DNA of 64,000 nt from Gemmatimonadales bacterium (lineage in GTDB: Bacteria > Gemmatimonadota > Gemmatimonadetes > Gemmatimonadales > GWC2-71-9): contig JACKDA010000001.1 of NCBI GenBank assembly GCA_020633775.1, positions 1-64,000 of the forward strand. Direction: 5' to 3'. Both the position numbers and the translations under genes were made by a program. Below, piece after piece: positions 17,316 through 25,886 of this stretch (its first letter is position 1; the number at the start of each line of letters is the position of its first letter). The notes below the pieces were generated by a model that was not told where the DNA came from, did no database searches, and worked only from the letters and a program-made list of their open reading frames with translations.

Positions 17316-17359
17316 GGGGTGCCTGGGTCGGAGGGAGTGGGGTCGGGGGCGCCGGGGGT

Positions 17360-17377
17360 CGTTACACGGCCGTTACA
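17360..17377. promoter_or_regulatory. Pho-box-like direct repeat in the porin/propeller divergent region
   Basis: The heptamer CGTTACA occurs at 17360-17366 and again at 17371-17377, separated by 4 bp, giving an 11-bp period. Dimers of OmpR/PhoB-family regulators bind repeats with this spacing, and TTACA-type half-sites are like those of PhoP boxes in Bacillus. It lies 45 bp before the porin start and 78 bp before the start at 17455. Which gene it controls is unresolved. Confidence 0.45.
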
Positions 17378-17454
17378 ATAACACTCCCGTCCGGCGATGG
17401 TCACCGTTGACCGATTTCGAACGCCCCACGGTCCCGCGCGGCCTACTCTTCGGC

Positions 17455-18762
17455 ATGCCCAGCCTCTCGATCTCCCGGTGCCTGGTCGCGCTCCTGCTCG
17501 TCGTGCCAGCGCTCCGGGCCCAGCGCGCCGACTCCGCCGCCACCGCCAGGGGGTTGATGCGAACGGCCGGCGAGCAGCTCGCCAGCGGAGACACCGCTGC
17601 GGCGGCCGGTTCCGTGCTTGCCGCGAGTCGCGCCTGGCCCCGGCAGCTGGCCTACCAGGTCACCGCGGCCCGGATGCTCGTTGCGGCGGGGCGCCACGCC
17701 GAGGCGGTCGACGCCCTGGGGCGGGCCAACGCCGGCGGCTACGCCTGGAACCCCGACAACCCCGCACTCGACCCGCTGCGCGCCCTGCCCGGGTTCGCCG
17801 AGCTGGCCGCCACGGCGCGGGCGAGTGCTGCCCCGCTCGTGCGGAGCGCGGTGTATCGGGCGCTACCCGATGCGATGCTCCATCCGGAGGGGATTGCCCA
17901 CGACTCGATCACCGGGCGGATCTACGTCAGCAGCGTGCGGCGCGCCAAGGTCGTGGTGATCGAGCCGGATGGTCGGGTCCGTGACTTCGTGCCGGCATCG
18001 GCTGGCCTGGAGGCCACCTTCGGGCTGGCGGTCGACCGGCGGCGTGGGGTCCTGTGGATCGCGACCTCGCGGACCCCGGAGCAGGCGCGGCCGGGTACCG
18101 TCGGCCATTCCGGGGCGGCCCTCGTCGCGGTCGACCTCGAGGACGGCCGGGAGGCCGCGCGGTGGGTCATCGCCGACACGTCCCAGCCGCATCTCCTGGG
18201 CGACCTCGCCCTCGGTCCCGATGGCACGCTCTGGGCGACCGACTCCCGGACCCCGGGACTCTACCGGGTCGAGCCGGGGAGTCGCGGCGGCCCGCTGGAG
18301 CCGGCGCCGATCCGGTCGCCCGACTGGGTCTCGCTTCAGGGTGTCGCGATCGCTCGCTCGGGTGGTGAAGCCTGGGTCGCGGACTGGACCACGGGCCTCT
18401 TCCACATCGACCTCGCATCGGGGGAGGTGCATCCGGTCGCGGCGGCGGTGAAGGACGTGACACTGGGGATCGACGGGTTGTACCTCGTCGGGCCACGACG
18501 ACTGATCGGGATCCAGAACGGGATGGCCCCGGCTCGGGTCGTCGAGGTGACCCTCGACGCGGACGGACGTCGCGTGGACCGGCTCAGGGTGCTCGACCGG
18601 CACCTCCCCCTCGCGGAGGAGCCGACGCTCGGTGTGGTGGCGCGGGGGGCGCTGCTGTACGTCGCGAACAGCCCGTGGGGGCATTACCGTGCCGACGGGA
18701 CCCCGGACCCGGCCCGACCGTTCCCCGTGCCCACGCTGCTGCGCCTGCCGCTCGATCGCTGA
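17455..18762 (+). CDS. Secreted SMP-30/NHL-type beta-propeller protein
   Basis: The 435-residue product has a signal peptide (SRCLVALLLVVPALRAQ) and a short helical TPR-like region (about 30-125). A six-bladed propeller of the SMP-30/gluconolactonase/NHL kind follows, with repeated blade strands such as ITGRIYVSSVRRAKVVVIEPDG, read in pieces, LALGPDGTLWATDS and AWVADWTTGLFHIDL. These folds either hydrolyse lactones or bind ligands; no metal-ligand set is clear enough to call an enzyme. The start ATG 17455 gives the signal peptide; in-frame codons continue upstream without one. It is divergent from the porin and may share its control region. Confidence 0.75.
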   Translation: MPSLSISRCLVALLLVVPALRAQRADSAATARGLMRTAGEQLASGDTAAAAGSVLAASRAWPRQLAYQVTAARMLVAAGRHAEAVDALGRANAGGYAWNPDNPALDPLRALPGFAELAATARASAAPLVRSAVYRALPDAMLHPEGIAHDSITGRIYVSSVRRAKVVVIEPDGRVRDFVPASAGLEATFGLAVDRRRGVLWIATSRTPEQARPGTVGHSGAALVAVDLEDGREAARWVIADTSQPHLLGDLALGPDGTLWATDSRTPGLYRVEPGSRGGPLEPAPIRSPDWVSLQGVAIARSGGEAWVADWTTGLFHIDLASGEVHPVAAAVKDVTLGIDGLYLVGPRRLIGIQNGMAPARVVEVTLDADGRRVDRLRVLDRHLPLAEEPTLGVVARGALLYVANSPWGHYRADGTPDPARPFPVPTLLRLPLDR

Positions 18763-18823
18763 GGGCCGCCCCGCGTATCTTCCGCGCACCCGGCATCCCC
18801 GCCGGGGCGCCACGGGAGGGTGC

Positions 18824-19414
18824 ATGGCCGAGCCGTTCGTCCACGAGTCCAGCTACGTCGATGCCGGGGCCACGATCGGTGCCGACACCAAGGTCTGGCA
18901 CTTCTGTCACGTCATGCCGGGCGCCGTGATCGGGGAGCGCTGCAATCTCGGCCAGAACGTGGTCGTGATGAACGGCGTCCGGCTCGGCAACAACGTGAAG
19001 GTGCAGAACAACGTCTCGCTCTACGAGGGCGTGGAGCTCGAGGATGACGTCTTCTGTGGGCCGAGCTGCGTCTTCACGAACGTCCTCAATCCGCGCGCGC
19101 ATGTCTCGCGCAAGCACGAGTACCGTCGCACGCTCGTGCGCCGAGGCGCCTCGATCGGCGCCAACGCCACCATCGTCTGCGGGGTGACCCTCGGGCGCTA
19201 CGCCTTCATCGGGGCCGGGGCGGTCGTCACCGCGGACACCCCTGACTTCGCCCTCATGGTCGGCGTCCCGGCGCGCCGGGTGGGCTGGACCTGCCAGTGT
19301 GGCGAGCGGCTCCCGGCGCCGGCGCCGCAGTGCCGCTGTCGGGCCTGCGGGGCGGGGTACGAGGAGGCCGACGGGGTGCTCCGCCAGATTGTCGCCCCGG
19401 GGTCTCCCGGCTAA
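18824..19414 (+). CDS. wbpD: UDP-2-acetamido-3-amino-glucuronate N-acetyltransferase (WbpD/WlbB type)
   Basis: This left-handed beta-helix acetyltransferase acetylates the 3-amino group to complete UDP-GlcNAc3NAcA. The 196-residue product shows the hexapeptide-repeat pattern from residue 10 to 150 and the highly family-specific blocks KVWHFCHVMPGAVIGE, NNVKVQNNVSLYEGVELED and ARRVGWTC. A C-terminal tail with Cys-x-Cys and Cys-x-Cys-x-x-Cys resembles a small zinc ribbon. Start ATG 18824 follows GGAGGG. It heads the D-E-B-A set; a TATCTT at 18776-18781 could be its -10 element but lacks a good -35. Confidence 0.9.
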   Translation: MAEPFVHESSYVDAGATIGADTKVWHFCHVMPGAVIGERCNLGQNVVVMNGVRLGNNVKVQNNVSLYEGVELEDDVFCGPSCVFTNVLNPRAHVSRKHEYRRTLVRRGASIGANATIVCGVTLGRYAFIGAGAVVTADTPDFALMVGVPARRVGWTCQCGERLPAPAPQCRCRACGAGYEEADGVLRQIVAPGSPG

Positions 19415-19417
19415 CTT
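19389..19417 (+). promoter_or_regulatory. Putative internal promoter for wbpE
   Basis: TTGTCG at 19389-19394, inside the end of wbpD, is followed after exactly 17 bp by TAACTT at 19412-19417. The wbpE start lies 51 bp further. It could let wbpE-B-A and the downstream sugar genes be expressed apart from wbpD. Confidence 0.5.
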
Positions 19418-19468
19418 CCGGACTCGCTTGGACTTGCACCGATCCACCGATCCCCGGAGTGGCCCGGC

Positions 19469-20584
19469 ATGAACGTGCCGATGCTCGACCTGCAGGCGCA
19501 GCACGAGACCATCAAGGCCGACGTCATGGCGCGCGTGGCGAGCGTCGTCGAGCGCCAGCAATTCATCATGGGTCCCGAGGTCGGGGAACTCGAATGCCAG
19601 GTGGCCGGGCTCTGCCAGGTGCCATATGCCATCGGGTGCGCCTCCGGGACCGACGCGCTGCTGCTCCCGCTGAAGACGCTCGACCTCCAGCCGGGCGATG
19701 AGGTCATCACCACGGCGTTCACCTTCTTCGCCACCGCGGGCGCGATCCACAACGCCGGCGGGACGCCGGTGTTCGTCGACATCGATCCGGTCACCTTCAA
19801 CATCGATCCCGACGCCATCGCGCGCGCGATCACGCCGCGCACCCGCGCGATGGTGGTGGTGCACCTCTACGGCCAGATGGCGGCGATGGAGCGGATCCTC
19901 CCCGTGGCGGCCGCGGCCGGACTCCCGGTGATCGAGGACGCGGCGCAGGCGATCGGCGCCCGCCGACAGGTCGATGGCGCCTGGCGCATGGCCGGCGAAC
20001 TTGGCCACGTGGGCACCATCTCGTTCTTCCCCAGCAAGAACCTCGGCGGGTGGGGCGATGGCGGGATGATGGTCTGTCGCGACGAGGCACTCGCGACGCG
20101 CCTCGCGCGGCTGCGGCTGCACGGCGGCGCGCGCCAGTACCATCACGACGAAGTCGGGTTCAATTCGCGCCTCGATGCCCTGCAGGCCGCGGTCCTCCTG
20201 GCGAAGCTGCCCCATCTCGCCAACTGGAGCGCGGCGCGGCGCGAGCGTGCCGCCCGATATGACCGCCTGCTCGGCGAGGTGCCCGGCGTGGTGACCCCGG
20301 TGGTCGATCCGGCCAACGAGGCGATCTTCCACCAGTACACGATCCGGGTCCCGAGGCGCGACGCCCTCCGCGAGCACCTGACGGCGCGAGGCATCGCCTC
20401 GATGGTGTATTACCCCGTGGCGCTGCACCGGCAGCCGTGCTTCGCCCACCTCCAGCCGATCGCCGGCGGGTTGCCCCACACCGAGCAGGCAATGGCCGAG
20501 GTGATCTCCCTGCCGATCTATCCGGAGCTGACCGATGCCCAGCAGGACGCCGTCGTGATGGCGATCCGCGAGTTCCTGGCGTGA
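19469..20584 (+). CDS. wbpE: PLP-dependent 3-amino sugar aminotransferase (WbpE type)
   Basis: This DegT/DnrJ/EryC1-family enzyme transfers an amino group from glutamate to the 3-keto-GlcNAcA intermediate. The 371-residue product has the MLDLQAQ start typical of the family. Other marks are GCASGTDAL for the cofactor phosphate, VIEDAAQAIGA with the Asp that contacts the PLP ring, and Lys190 in FFPSKNLGGWGDGGM forming the Schiff base. It lies between wbpD and wbpB; its stop overlaps the wbpB start by GTGA. The choice of WbpE over other sugar aminotransferases rests on the flanking wbpD, wbpB and wbpA genes. Confidence 0.9.
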   Translation: MNVPMLDLQAQHETIKADVMARVASVVERQQFIMGPEVGELECQVAGLCQVPYAIGCASGTDALLLPLKTLDLQPGDEVITTAFTFFATAGAIHNAGGTPVFVDIDPVTFNIDPDAIARAITPRTRAMVVVHLYGQMAAMERILPVAAAAGLPVIEDAAQAIGARRQVDGAWRMAGELGHVGTISFFPSKNLGGWGDGGMMVCRDEALATRLARLRLHGGARQYHHDEVGFNSRLDALQAAVLLAKLPHLANWSAARRERAARYDRLLGEVPGVVTPVVDPANEAIFHQYTIRVPRRDALREHLTARGIASMVYYPVALHRQPCFAHLQPIAGGLPHTEQAMAEVISLPIYPELTDAQQDAVVMAIREFLA

Positions 20585-21654
20585 GCGCCGCCACCGGGCC
20601 CGCCGGCCAGCCGATCCTCGGGCGCCGGATTCGCATCGGACTGGTCGGTTGCGGCCGCATCGCCGACCGGCACCTCGAGGCATTCGCCGCCCACCCGGAC
20701 GATTGCGAGCTCGTGGCCGTCTGTGACACCGATGCCACCCGGCTGGGGGAAGCGGTCGAGCGGACCGGGGCGAAGGGGTTCGGGTCGCTCGATGAGCTGC
20801 TCGCGGGGTCGGACGCCGACCTGGTGGTCCTCGCGACCCCGAGCGGGTTGCACGCCGGGCAGGCGATCCGCTGCGCGGAGGCCGGCCGCCACGTGGTCAC
20901 CGAGAAGCCGATGGCGACCCGGTGGCAGGATGGCAAGGCGATGGTGGCGGCGTGCGACGCCGCCGGGGTGCAGCTCTTCGTCGTCAAGCAGAACCGCCGC
21001 AATGCCACGGTCCGGCTGCTCAAGGGCGCGATCGAGGCCGGCCGGTTCGGCCGGATCCACATGGTGACCGTGAACGTCTTCTGGGCCCGGCCGCAGTCCT
21101 ACTACGACTCCGCCCCGTGGCGCGGGACCTGGGAGTTCGACGGGGGAGCCTTCATGAACCAGGCCTCCCACTACGTCGACCTGCTGGATTGGCTCATCGG
21201 GCCGGTCGAGAGCGTGCAGGCCTTCACGGCCACCCTGGCCCGGCACATCGAGGTCGAGGACACCGGCGTCCTCGCGATCCGGTGGCGGAGCGGCACCCTG
21301 GGGACGATGGCCGTCACGATGCTCACGCACCCCCGGAACTTCGAGGGCTCGATCACGATCCTCGGCGAGCGGGGGACGGTCCGGCTCGGGGGGGTGGCGG
21401 TCAACTCCATCGAGCACTGGGAGTTCGCCGACAGCCATCCCGACGACGCCGCCGTCGCCGATGCCAGCTACGCCACCACCTCGGTCTATGGCCATGGCCA
21501 CCAGGGGTACTACGAGAACGTCTTCCGGGCCCTCCGCGGCACGGAACTTCCAGAGACTGACGGCCGCGAGGGGCTCCATTCCCTCGAGCTGCTGATCGCC
21601 ACCTACCTGGCGGCCCGCGACGGACGCCGGGTCGCCCTCCCCCTGGAGTATTGA
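20581..21654 (+). CDS. wbpB: UDP-GlcNAcA 3-dehydrogenase (WbpB type)
   Basis: This Gfo/Idh/MocA-family oxidoreductase oxidises C3 of UDP-GlcNAcA with NAD, before transamination by WbpE. The 357-residue product has the Rossmann GLVGCGRIADRHLEAF loop, the EKPMATRWQDGKAM catalytic Lys motif and the family's QNRRNATVRLLK and GGAFMNQASHYVDLLDWLIGP segments. The GTG start at 20581 overlaps the wbpE stop. In known systems WbpB and WbpE form a coupled redox pair with 2-oxoglutarate regenerating the bound NAD; that coupling is family knowledge. Confidence 0.9.
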   Translation: MSAATGPAGQPILGRRIRIGLVGCGRIADRHLEAFAAHPDDCELVAVCDTDATRLGEAVERTGAKGFGSLDELLAGSDADLVVLATPSGLHAGQAIRCAEAGRHVVTEKPMATRWQDGKAMVAACDAAGVQLFVVKQNRRNATVRLLKGAIEAGRFGRIHMVTVNVFWARPQSYYDSAPWRGTWEFDGGAFMNQASHYVDLLDWLIGPVESVQAFTATLARHIEVEDTGVLAIRWRSGTLGTMAVTMLTHPRNFEGSITILGERGTVRLGGVAVNSIEHWEFADSHPDDAAVADASYATTSVYGHGHQGYYENVFRALRGTELPETDGREGLHSLELLIATYLAARDGRRVALPLEY

Positions 21655-21659
21655 GCCCC

Positions 21660-22949
21660 ATGAGCCTCGCAGATGACCTGATCGCCCGGGCCGAGCGCCG
21701 CGACATCACCTTCGGCATCGTCGGCCTCGGCTATGTCGGCCTCCCCCTCGCCGTCGAGCTCGGCAAGGTGGGCTTCAAGGTGCTGGGCTACGACATCGCC
21801 CCCCGGGTGGTGGAGGGGCTCAATGCCGGCCGGTCCCACATCAAGGACGTGACCTCGGACGAGGTGGCCGACCTCCGGGCCAAGGGGCTCTTCGAGGCGA
21901 CGACCGATGCCGCCCGGCTGGCCGAGGCCGACGCGATCTCGATCTGCGTCCCGACGCCGCTCTCGAAGTACAAGGACCCCGACGTCTCGTTCATCGTCGC
22001 CGCGACCGAGTCGGTCAAGGCCGGGCTGCGCTCGGGACAGGTGATCATCCTCGAGAGCACGACCTATCCGGGGACCACCCGCGAGATCATGCTCCCGGCC
22101 CTCGAGAGCACCGGGCTCGCCGTCGGCAAGGACTTCTTCCTCGCGTTCTCGCCCGAGCGGGTCGACCCGGGGAACCCGACCTACCACACCAAGAACACCC
22201 CGAAGGTGATCGGCGGGATCACCCCCGACTGCGTCCGCGTGGCGACCGCGATGTACGGCGAGGCGATCGACACGATCGTCCCGGTCAGCACGACCGAGGC
22301 GGCCGAGCTGGTGAAGCTGCTCGAGAACACCTTCCGGAGCGTGAACATCGGGCTCGTCAACGAGATGGCGATCGTCTGCGACAAGCTCGGCGTCGACGTC
22401 TGGGAGGTCATCGACGCGGCGGCGACGAAGCCGTTCGGCTTCATGAAGTTCACGCCCGGCCCGGGGCTCGGCGGCCACTGCATCCCGATCGACCCGCACT
22501 ACCTCGCGTGGAAGATGCGCGGCCTCAACTACAAGACCCGGTTCATCGACCTCGCCGGCGAGCTCAACAGCGAGATGCCGCTGTTCTGGGTCCGCAAGCT
22601 GATGGAGGACCTGAACCAGGCCGGGACGTCGATCAAGGGGGCGAAGGTGCTGGTCCTGGGCGTGGCCTACAAGAAGGACATCGATGACCTGCGCGAGTCG
22701 CCGGCCCTCGACATCCTCGGCCTGCTCCACCAGTACGGCGCGGACGTGAGCTACCACGACCCCTACGTCCCGCGCTTCAGCGAGGCGGACCACGACTACG
22801 AGTCGGTGCCCCTGACCGCGGACGCGGTCGCCGGCGCGGATGCCGTGCTGGTGGTGACCGACCACAGCAACATCGACTGGGCGATGGTCAAGCGCCACGC
22901 GCGCCTCGCGGTCGACACGCGCCACGTGCTGAGCCGGGTGCCTGCATGA
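21660..22949 (+). CDS. wbpA: UDP-N-acetylglucosamine 6-dehydrogenase (WbpA type)
   Basis: The enzyme oxidises C6 of UDP-GlcNAc twice to give UDP-GlcNAcA, the first step of the WbpABED route. The 429-residue product has the NAD loop GIVGLGYVGLPLAVEL, the middle dimerisation helix and catalytic Cys274 in GGHCIPIDPHYL. The latter is the UDP-HexNAc dehydrogenase form, distinct from the GGSCFPKD form in the next gene. The C-terminal domain has GVAYKKDIDDLRESPA. ATG 21660 begins 6 bp after wbpB; an in-frame TTG at 21651 is not needed. The stop overlaps ugd by ATGA. Confidence 0.92.
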   Translation: MSLADDLIARAERRDITFGIVGLGYVGLPLAVELGKVGFKVLGYDIAPRVVEGLNAGRSHIKDVTSDEVADLRAKGLFEATTDAARLAEADAISICVPTPLSKYKDPDVSFIVAATESVKAGLRSGQVIILESTTYPGTTREIMLPALESTGLAVGKDFFLAFSPERVDPGNPTYHTKNTPKVIGGITPDCVRVATAMYGEAIDTIVPVSTTEAAELVKLLENTFRSVNIGLVNEMAIVCDKLGVDVWEVIDAAATKPFGFMKFTPGPGLGGHCIPIDPHYLAWKMRGLNYKTRFIDLAGELNSEMPLFWVRKLMEDLNQAGTSIKGAKVLVLGVAYKKDIDDLRESPALDILGLLHQYGADVSYHDPYVPRFSEADHDYESVPLTADAVAGADAVLVVTDHSNIDWAMVKRHARLAVDTRHVLSRVPA

Positions 22950-24250
22950 AGGTCACCGTGATCGGCTCGGGATACGTGGGGCTCGTCGCCGGCGCCTGCT
23001 TCGCCGAGACGGGCAACGACGTGGTGTGTGCCGATCACGATGCGGGGAAGATCGCGGGCCTCCGCGAGGGGATCCTGCCGATCTACGAGCCGGGGCTCGA
23101 CGCGCTGGTCGAGCGCAACGCCGCGGCGGGCCGCCTGGCCTTCACCACCGACCTGGGGGCCGCGATCCGCCACGGCGACGTGGTGTTCATCGCGGTCGGG
23201 ACCCCGCCGGGCGAGGACGGCTCGGCCGACCTCCAGCACGTCATCGCCGTCGCCGGCACGATCGGGCGGCACCTCGACCGCTTCAAGGTCGTCGTCACCA
23301 AGTCGACCGTCCCGGTCGGGACCGCGGCGAAGGTGCGCGAGGCGCTCCGGGCCGAGTCCGATGCCGACGTGGCGGTGGCGTCGAACCCGGAGTTCCTGAA
23401 GGAGGGCGCCGCGATCGACGACTTCATGAAGCCGGACCGGGTCGTGCTCGGGGTCGACGATCCGCGCGCCGAGCAGCTGCTGCGCGACCTCTACGCCCCC
23501 TACGTGCGCAGCGGCGCCCCGATCCTCTTCATGGACATCCCCTCCGCCGAGGTCACGAAGTACGCGGCGAACGCGATGCTCGCCACCCGGATCTCGTTCA
23601 TGAACCAGGTGGCCGACCTCTGCGAGCGCGTCGGCGCCGACGTGTTCAGCGTGCGGCAGGGGATCGGCAGCGACTCGCGCATCGGCAACGCCTTCCTCTT
23701 CCCCGGGCCGGGCTACGGCGGGTCGTGCTTCCCCAAGGACGTGAAGGCCCTGGTGCACACCGCCCGGCAGGCCGGCATGGTGCCGACGCTCTGGGAGGCG
23801 GTCGAGGAGGTCAACGCGCGCCAGAAGCAGCTCGTGTTCGGCAAGCTGGTGGCCGCGCTCGGCGACGTGCGCGGCCGCACGGTCGCGGTGTGGGGGCTCG
23901 CGTTCAAGGCCGGCACCGACGACATGCGGGAGTCGCCCGCCGTCGAGCTCGTCCATGCGCTCCTCGGCGCCGGGGCGACCGTCCAGGCCCACGATCCGCA
24001 GGCGATGACCGTCGCGGCCGCGCTGTGGGGCGATCGCGTGCGCCTCGCCGACGAGCCCTATGCCGCGCTTGCCGGCGCCGACGCGCTCTGCGTGATGACC
24101 GAGTGGCTGGTGTACCGCAACCCGGACTTCGCCCGGATCCGCGACGCCCTCACCACCCCCGTGGTCATCGACGGCCGCAACCTGTACGATCCGCGGCGGA
24201 TGGCCGACCTCGGCTTCCGCCACGCGACCATTGGACGGAGCACCGCCTGA
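22946..24250 (+). CDS. ugd: UDP-glucose 6-dehydrogenase
   Basis: This enzyme makes UDP-glucuronate from UDP-glucose with two NAD. The 434-residue product has VIGSGYVGLVAGACFAE at the N-terminus, STVPVGT, and the catalytic Cys261 within YGGSCFPKD, which marks the UDP-glucose form. The C-terminal domain has WGLAFKAGTDDMRESPA. Translation is coupled to wbpA (ATGA) and to uxs downstream (TGATG). Its product is the substrate of the next enzyme, so ugd-uxs forms a two-step UDP-xylose module. Confidence 0.94.
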   Translation: MKVTVIGSGYVGLVAGACFAETGNDVVCADHDAGKIAGLREGILPIYEPGLDALVERNAAAGRLAFTTDLGAAIRHGDVVFIAVGTPPGEDGSADLQHVIAVAGTIGRHLDRFKVVVTKSTVPVGTAAKVREALRAESDADVAVASNPEFLKEGAAIDDFMKPDRVVLGVDDPRAEQLLRDLYAPYVRSGAPILFMDIPSAEVTKYAANAMLATRISFMNQVADLCERVGADVFSVRQGIGSDSRIGNAFLFPGPGYGGSCFPKDVKALVHTARQAGMVPTLWEAVEEVNARQKQLVFGKLVAALGDVRGRTVAVWGLAFKAGTDDMRESPAVELVHALLGAGATVQAHDPQAMTVAAALWGDRVRLADEPYAALAGADALCVMTEWLVYRNPDFARIRDALTTPVVIDGRNLYDPRRMADLGFRHATIGRSTA

Positions 24251-25182
24251 TGCGCCTCGTGATCACCGGCGCTGCCGGCTTCCTCGGATCCCACCTCACC
24301 GACCGGTTCCTCGCCGACGGGCATGAGGTCATCGGCCTCGACAACTTCCTCACCGGGCGCCCCGAGAACATCGCGCACCTCGCCGACGAGCCGCGCTTCC
24401 GCTTCGTCGAGGCCGACGTCAGCGAACCGGTCGCGGTCGATGGGGCGGTCGATGGCGTGCTGCACTTCGCGTCGCCGGCCTCGCCACCGGATTACCAGGC
24501 CCACCCGGTCGAGACGCTGAAGGTCGGCAGCGCCGGCACGCTGCACACGCTCGAGCTGGCACGCCAGCACGGCGCGCGCTACTTCCTCGCCTCCACCTCC
24601 GAGGTGTACGGCGACCCGCTGGTGCACCCGCAGCCGGAGTCGTACTGGGGCAACGTCTCCTCGACCGGGCCGCGCAGCATGTACGACGAGGCGAAGCGGT
24701 TCGCCGAGGCGGCCGTGATGACCTATCATCGTCACCACGGGCTCGACACGCGGATCGTGCGGATCTTCAACACCTACGGGCCGCGCATGCGCCCCGAGGA
24801 CGGGCGCGTCGTCTCCAACTTCATCGTCCAGGCGCTGCAGGGCCGTGCCCTCACCGTCTATGGCGATGGCCGGCAGACCCGCTCCTTCTGCTACGTGAGC
24901 GACCTGATCGACGGTATCGTGCGCCTGTTCCACAGTGACCGGCACGAGCCGACCAACATCGGCAATCCGGTGGAGTTCACGATGCTCGAACTCGCCGAGC
25001 GCGTCCTCGCCCTGACCGGCTCCCCGGCGGCCGTCGAGCACCGGCCGCTGCCGGAGGACGACCCGAAGGTCCGGCAACCCGACATCACGATCGCCCGCAC
25101 CGTCCTCGGCTGGGAGCCGGCGGTGCCGCTCGCGGATGGCCTCGCGCGGACGGTGGAGTGGTTCCGCGGGGTGGTGGCGTGA
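24250..25182 (+). CDS. UDP-glucuronate decarboxylase (UDP-xylose synthase)
   Basis: This SDR enzyme oxidises and decarboxylates UDP-glucuronate to UDP-xylose. The 310-residue product has the TGAAGFLGSHL loop, HFASPASPPDY, the catalytic STSEVYGDP and the Tyr-x-x-x-Lys of MYDEAKRFAEA. The UXS signatures NTYGPRMRPEDGRVVSNF and YGDGRQTRSFCYVSDLIDG are complete. These last segments separate it from dTDP-glucose dehydratases, which it otherwise resembles. It overlaps ugd by one base and the following TPR gene by GTGA. Confidence 0.9.
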   Translation: MRLVITGAAGFLGSHLTDRFLADGHEVIGLDNFLTGRPENIAHLADEPRFRFVEADVSEPVAVDGAVDGVLHFASPASPPDYQAHPVETLKVGSAGTLHTLELARQHGARYFLASTSEVYGDPLVHPQPESYWGNVSSTGPRSMYDEAKRFAEAAVMTYHRHHGLDTRIVRIFNTYGPRMRPEDGRVVSNFIVQALQGRALTVYGDGRQTRSFCYVSDLIDGIVRLFHSDRHEPTNIGNPVEFTMLELAERVLALTGSPAAVEHRPLPEDDPKVRQPDITIARTVLGWEPAVPLADGLARTVEWFRGVVA

Positions 25183-25886
25183 ACGTCTCGGTCCGTGAGC
25201 TGATCTGGTCGGCCCGGGCACGGTTCGGGGCACGGGACTACTACGGTGCGCTGCTCTGCCTCGAGGACCTCGTCGGTTCGGCGCGCGCCTATGCCGACGT
25301 GTACCACCTGCGCGGGCTCTGCCTCACCATGCTCGAGCGGCCGGACGAGGCCCTCGAGCAGTTCGGCCGCGCCCTCGACCTCAATCCCCGCTACGTCGAG
25401 GCCCACCTGCATCGCGGCCTGGTCCTCAACCAGCTCGGGCGGACCAGCGAGGCGGCGGAGGCGTTCCAGGCCGCGCAGCGCGCCGAGGGGCCGCCGGTGG
25501 GCGGGCTCAGCGCCCCCGTGGCCGCCCGGCTCGCCAACGAGCACGCCCGGATCGGCGAGCACTATGCCGAGGCCGGGGCGTTGCCGGAGGCGATCCGCGA
25601 GTACGAGCGCGCCGTCTCGCTGGGGCCGATGTTCCACGACCTCCGGCTCCGGCTGGCCCGCCTGCTGATCGAGGGCGGCAACCCCCTCCGTGCCCGGGAG
25701 GAGCTCGAACGGATCCTCGAGCTCCGGCCGGACTGGATCGAGGCCAGCGTGCACCTCGGGCTGGCCCGCTACCTCGCGGGTGATGTCGCGGGAGCCCGGC
25801 AGGTGTGGCAGGGCTGCCTCGCCGAGCGCCCCGACCTCGAGCGGGTCAACGCCTATCTCGCGATGGTGGAACGCATCCCGACGTGA
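25179..25886 (+). CDS. TPR-repeat protein
   Basis: The 235-residue cytoplasmic protein has no signal peptide and consists of about five TPR units. Clear examples are VYHLRGLCLTMLERPDEALEQFGRALDLNP (in pieces), HLHRGLVLNQLGRTSEAAEAF and IGEHYAEAGALPEAIREYERAVSLGP. TPRs serve protein contacts; no partner is evident. It overlaps uxs upstream and the next lipoprotein downstream, both by GTGA. The GTG start at 25179 is chosen for that overlap. A link to envelope assembly through the following BamD-like gene is only suggested by order. Confidence 0.8.
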   Translation: MNVSVRELIWSARARFGARDYYGALLCLEDLVGSARAYADVYHLRGLCLTMLERPDEALEQFGRALDLNPRYVEAHLHRGLVLNQLGRTSEAAEAFQAAQRAEGPPVGGLSAPVAARLANEHARIGEHYAEAGALPEAIREYERAVSLGPMFHDLRLRLARLLIEGGNPLRAREELERILELRPDWIEASVHLGLARYLAGDVAGARQVWQGCLAERPDLERVNAYLAMVERIPT

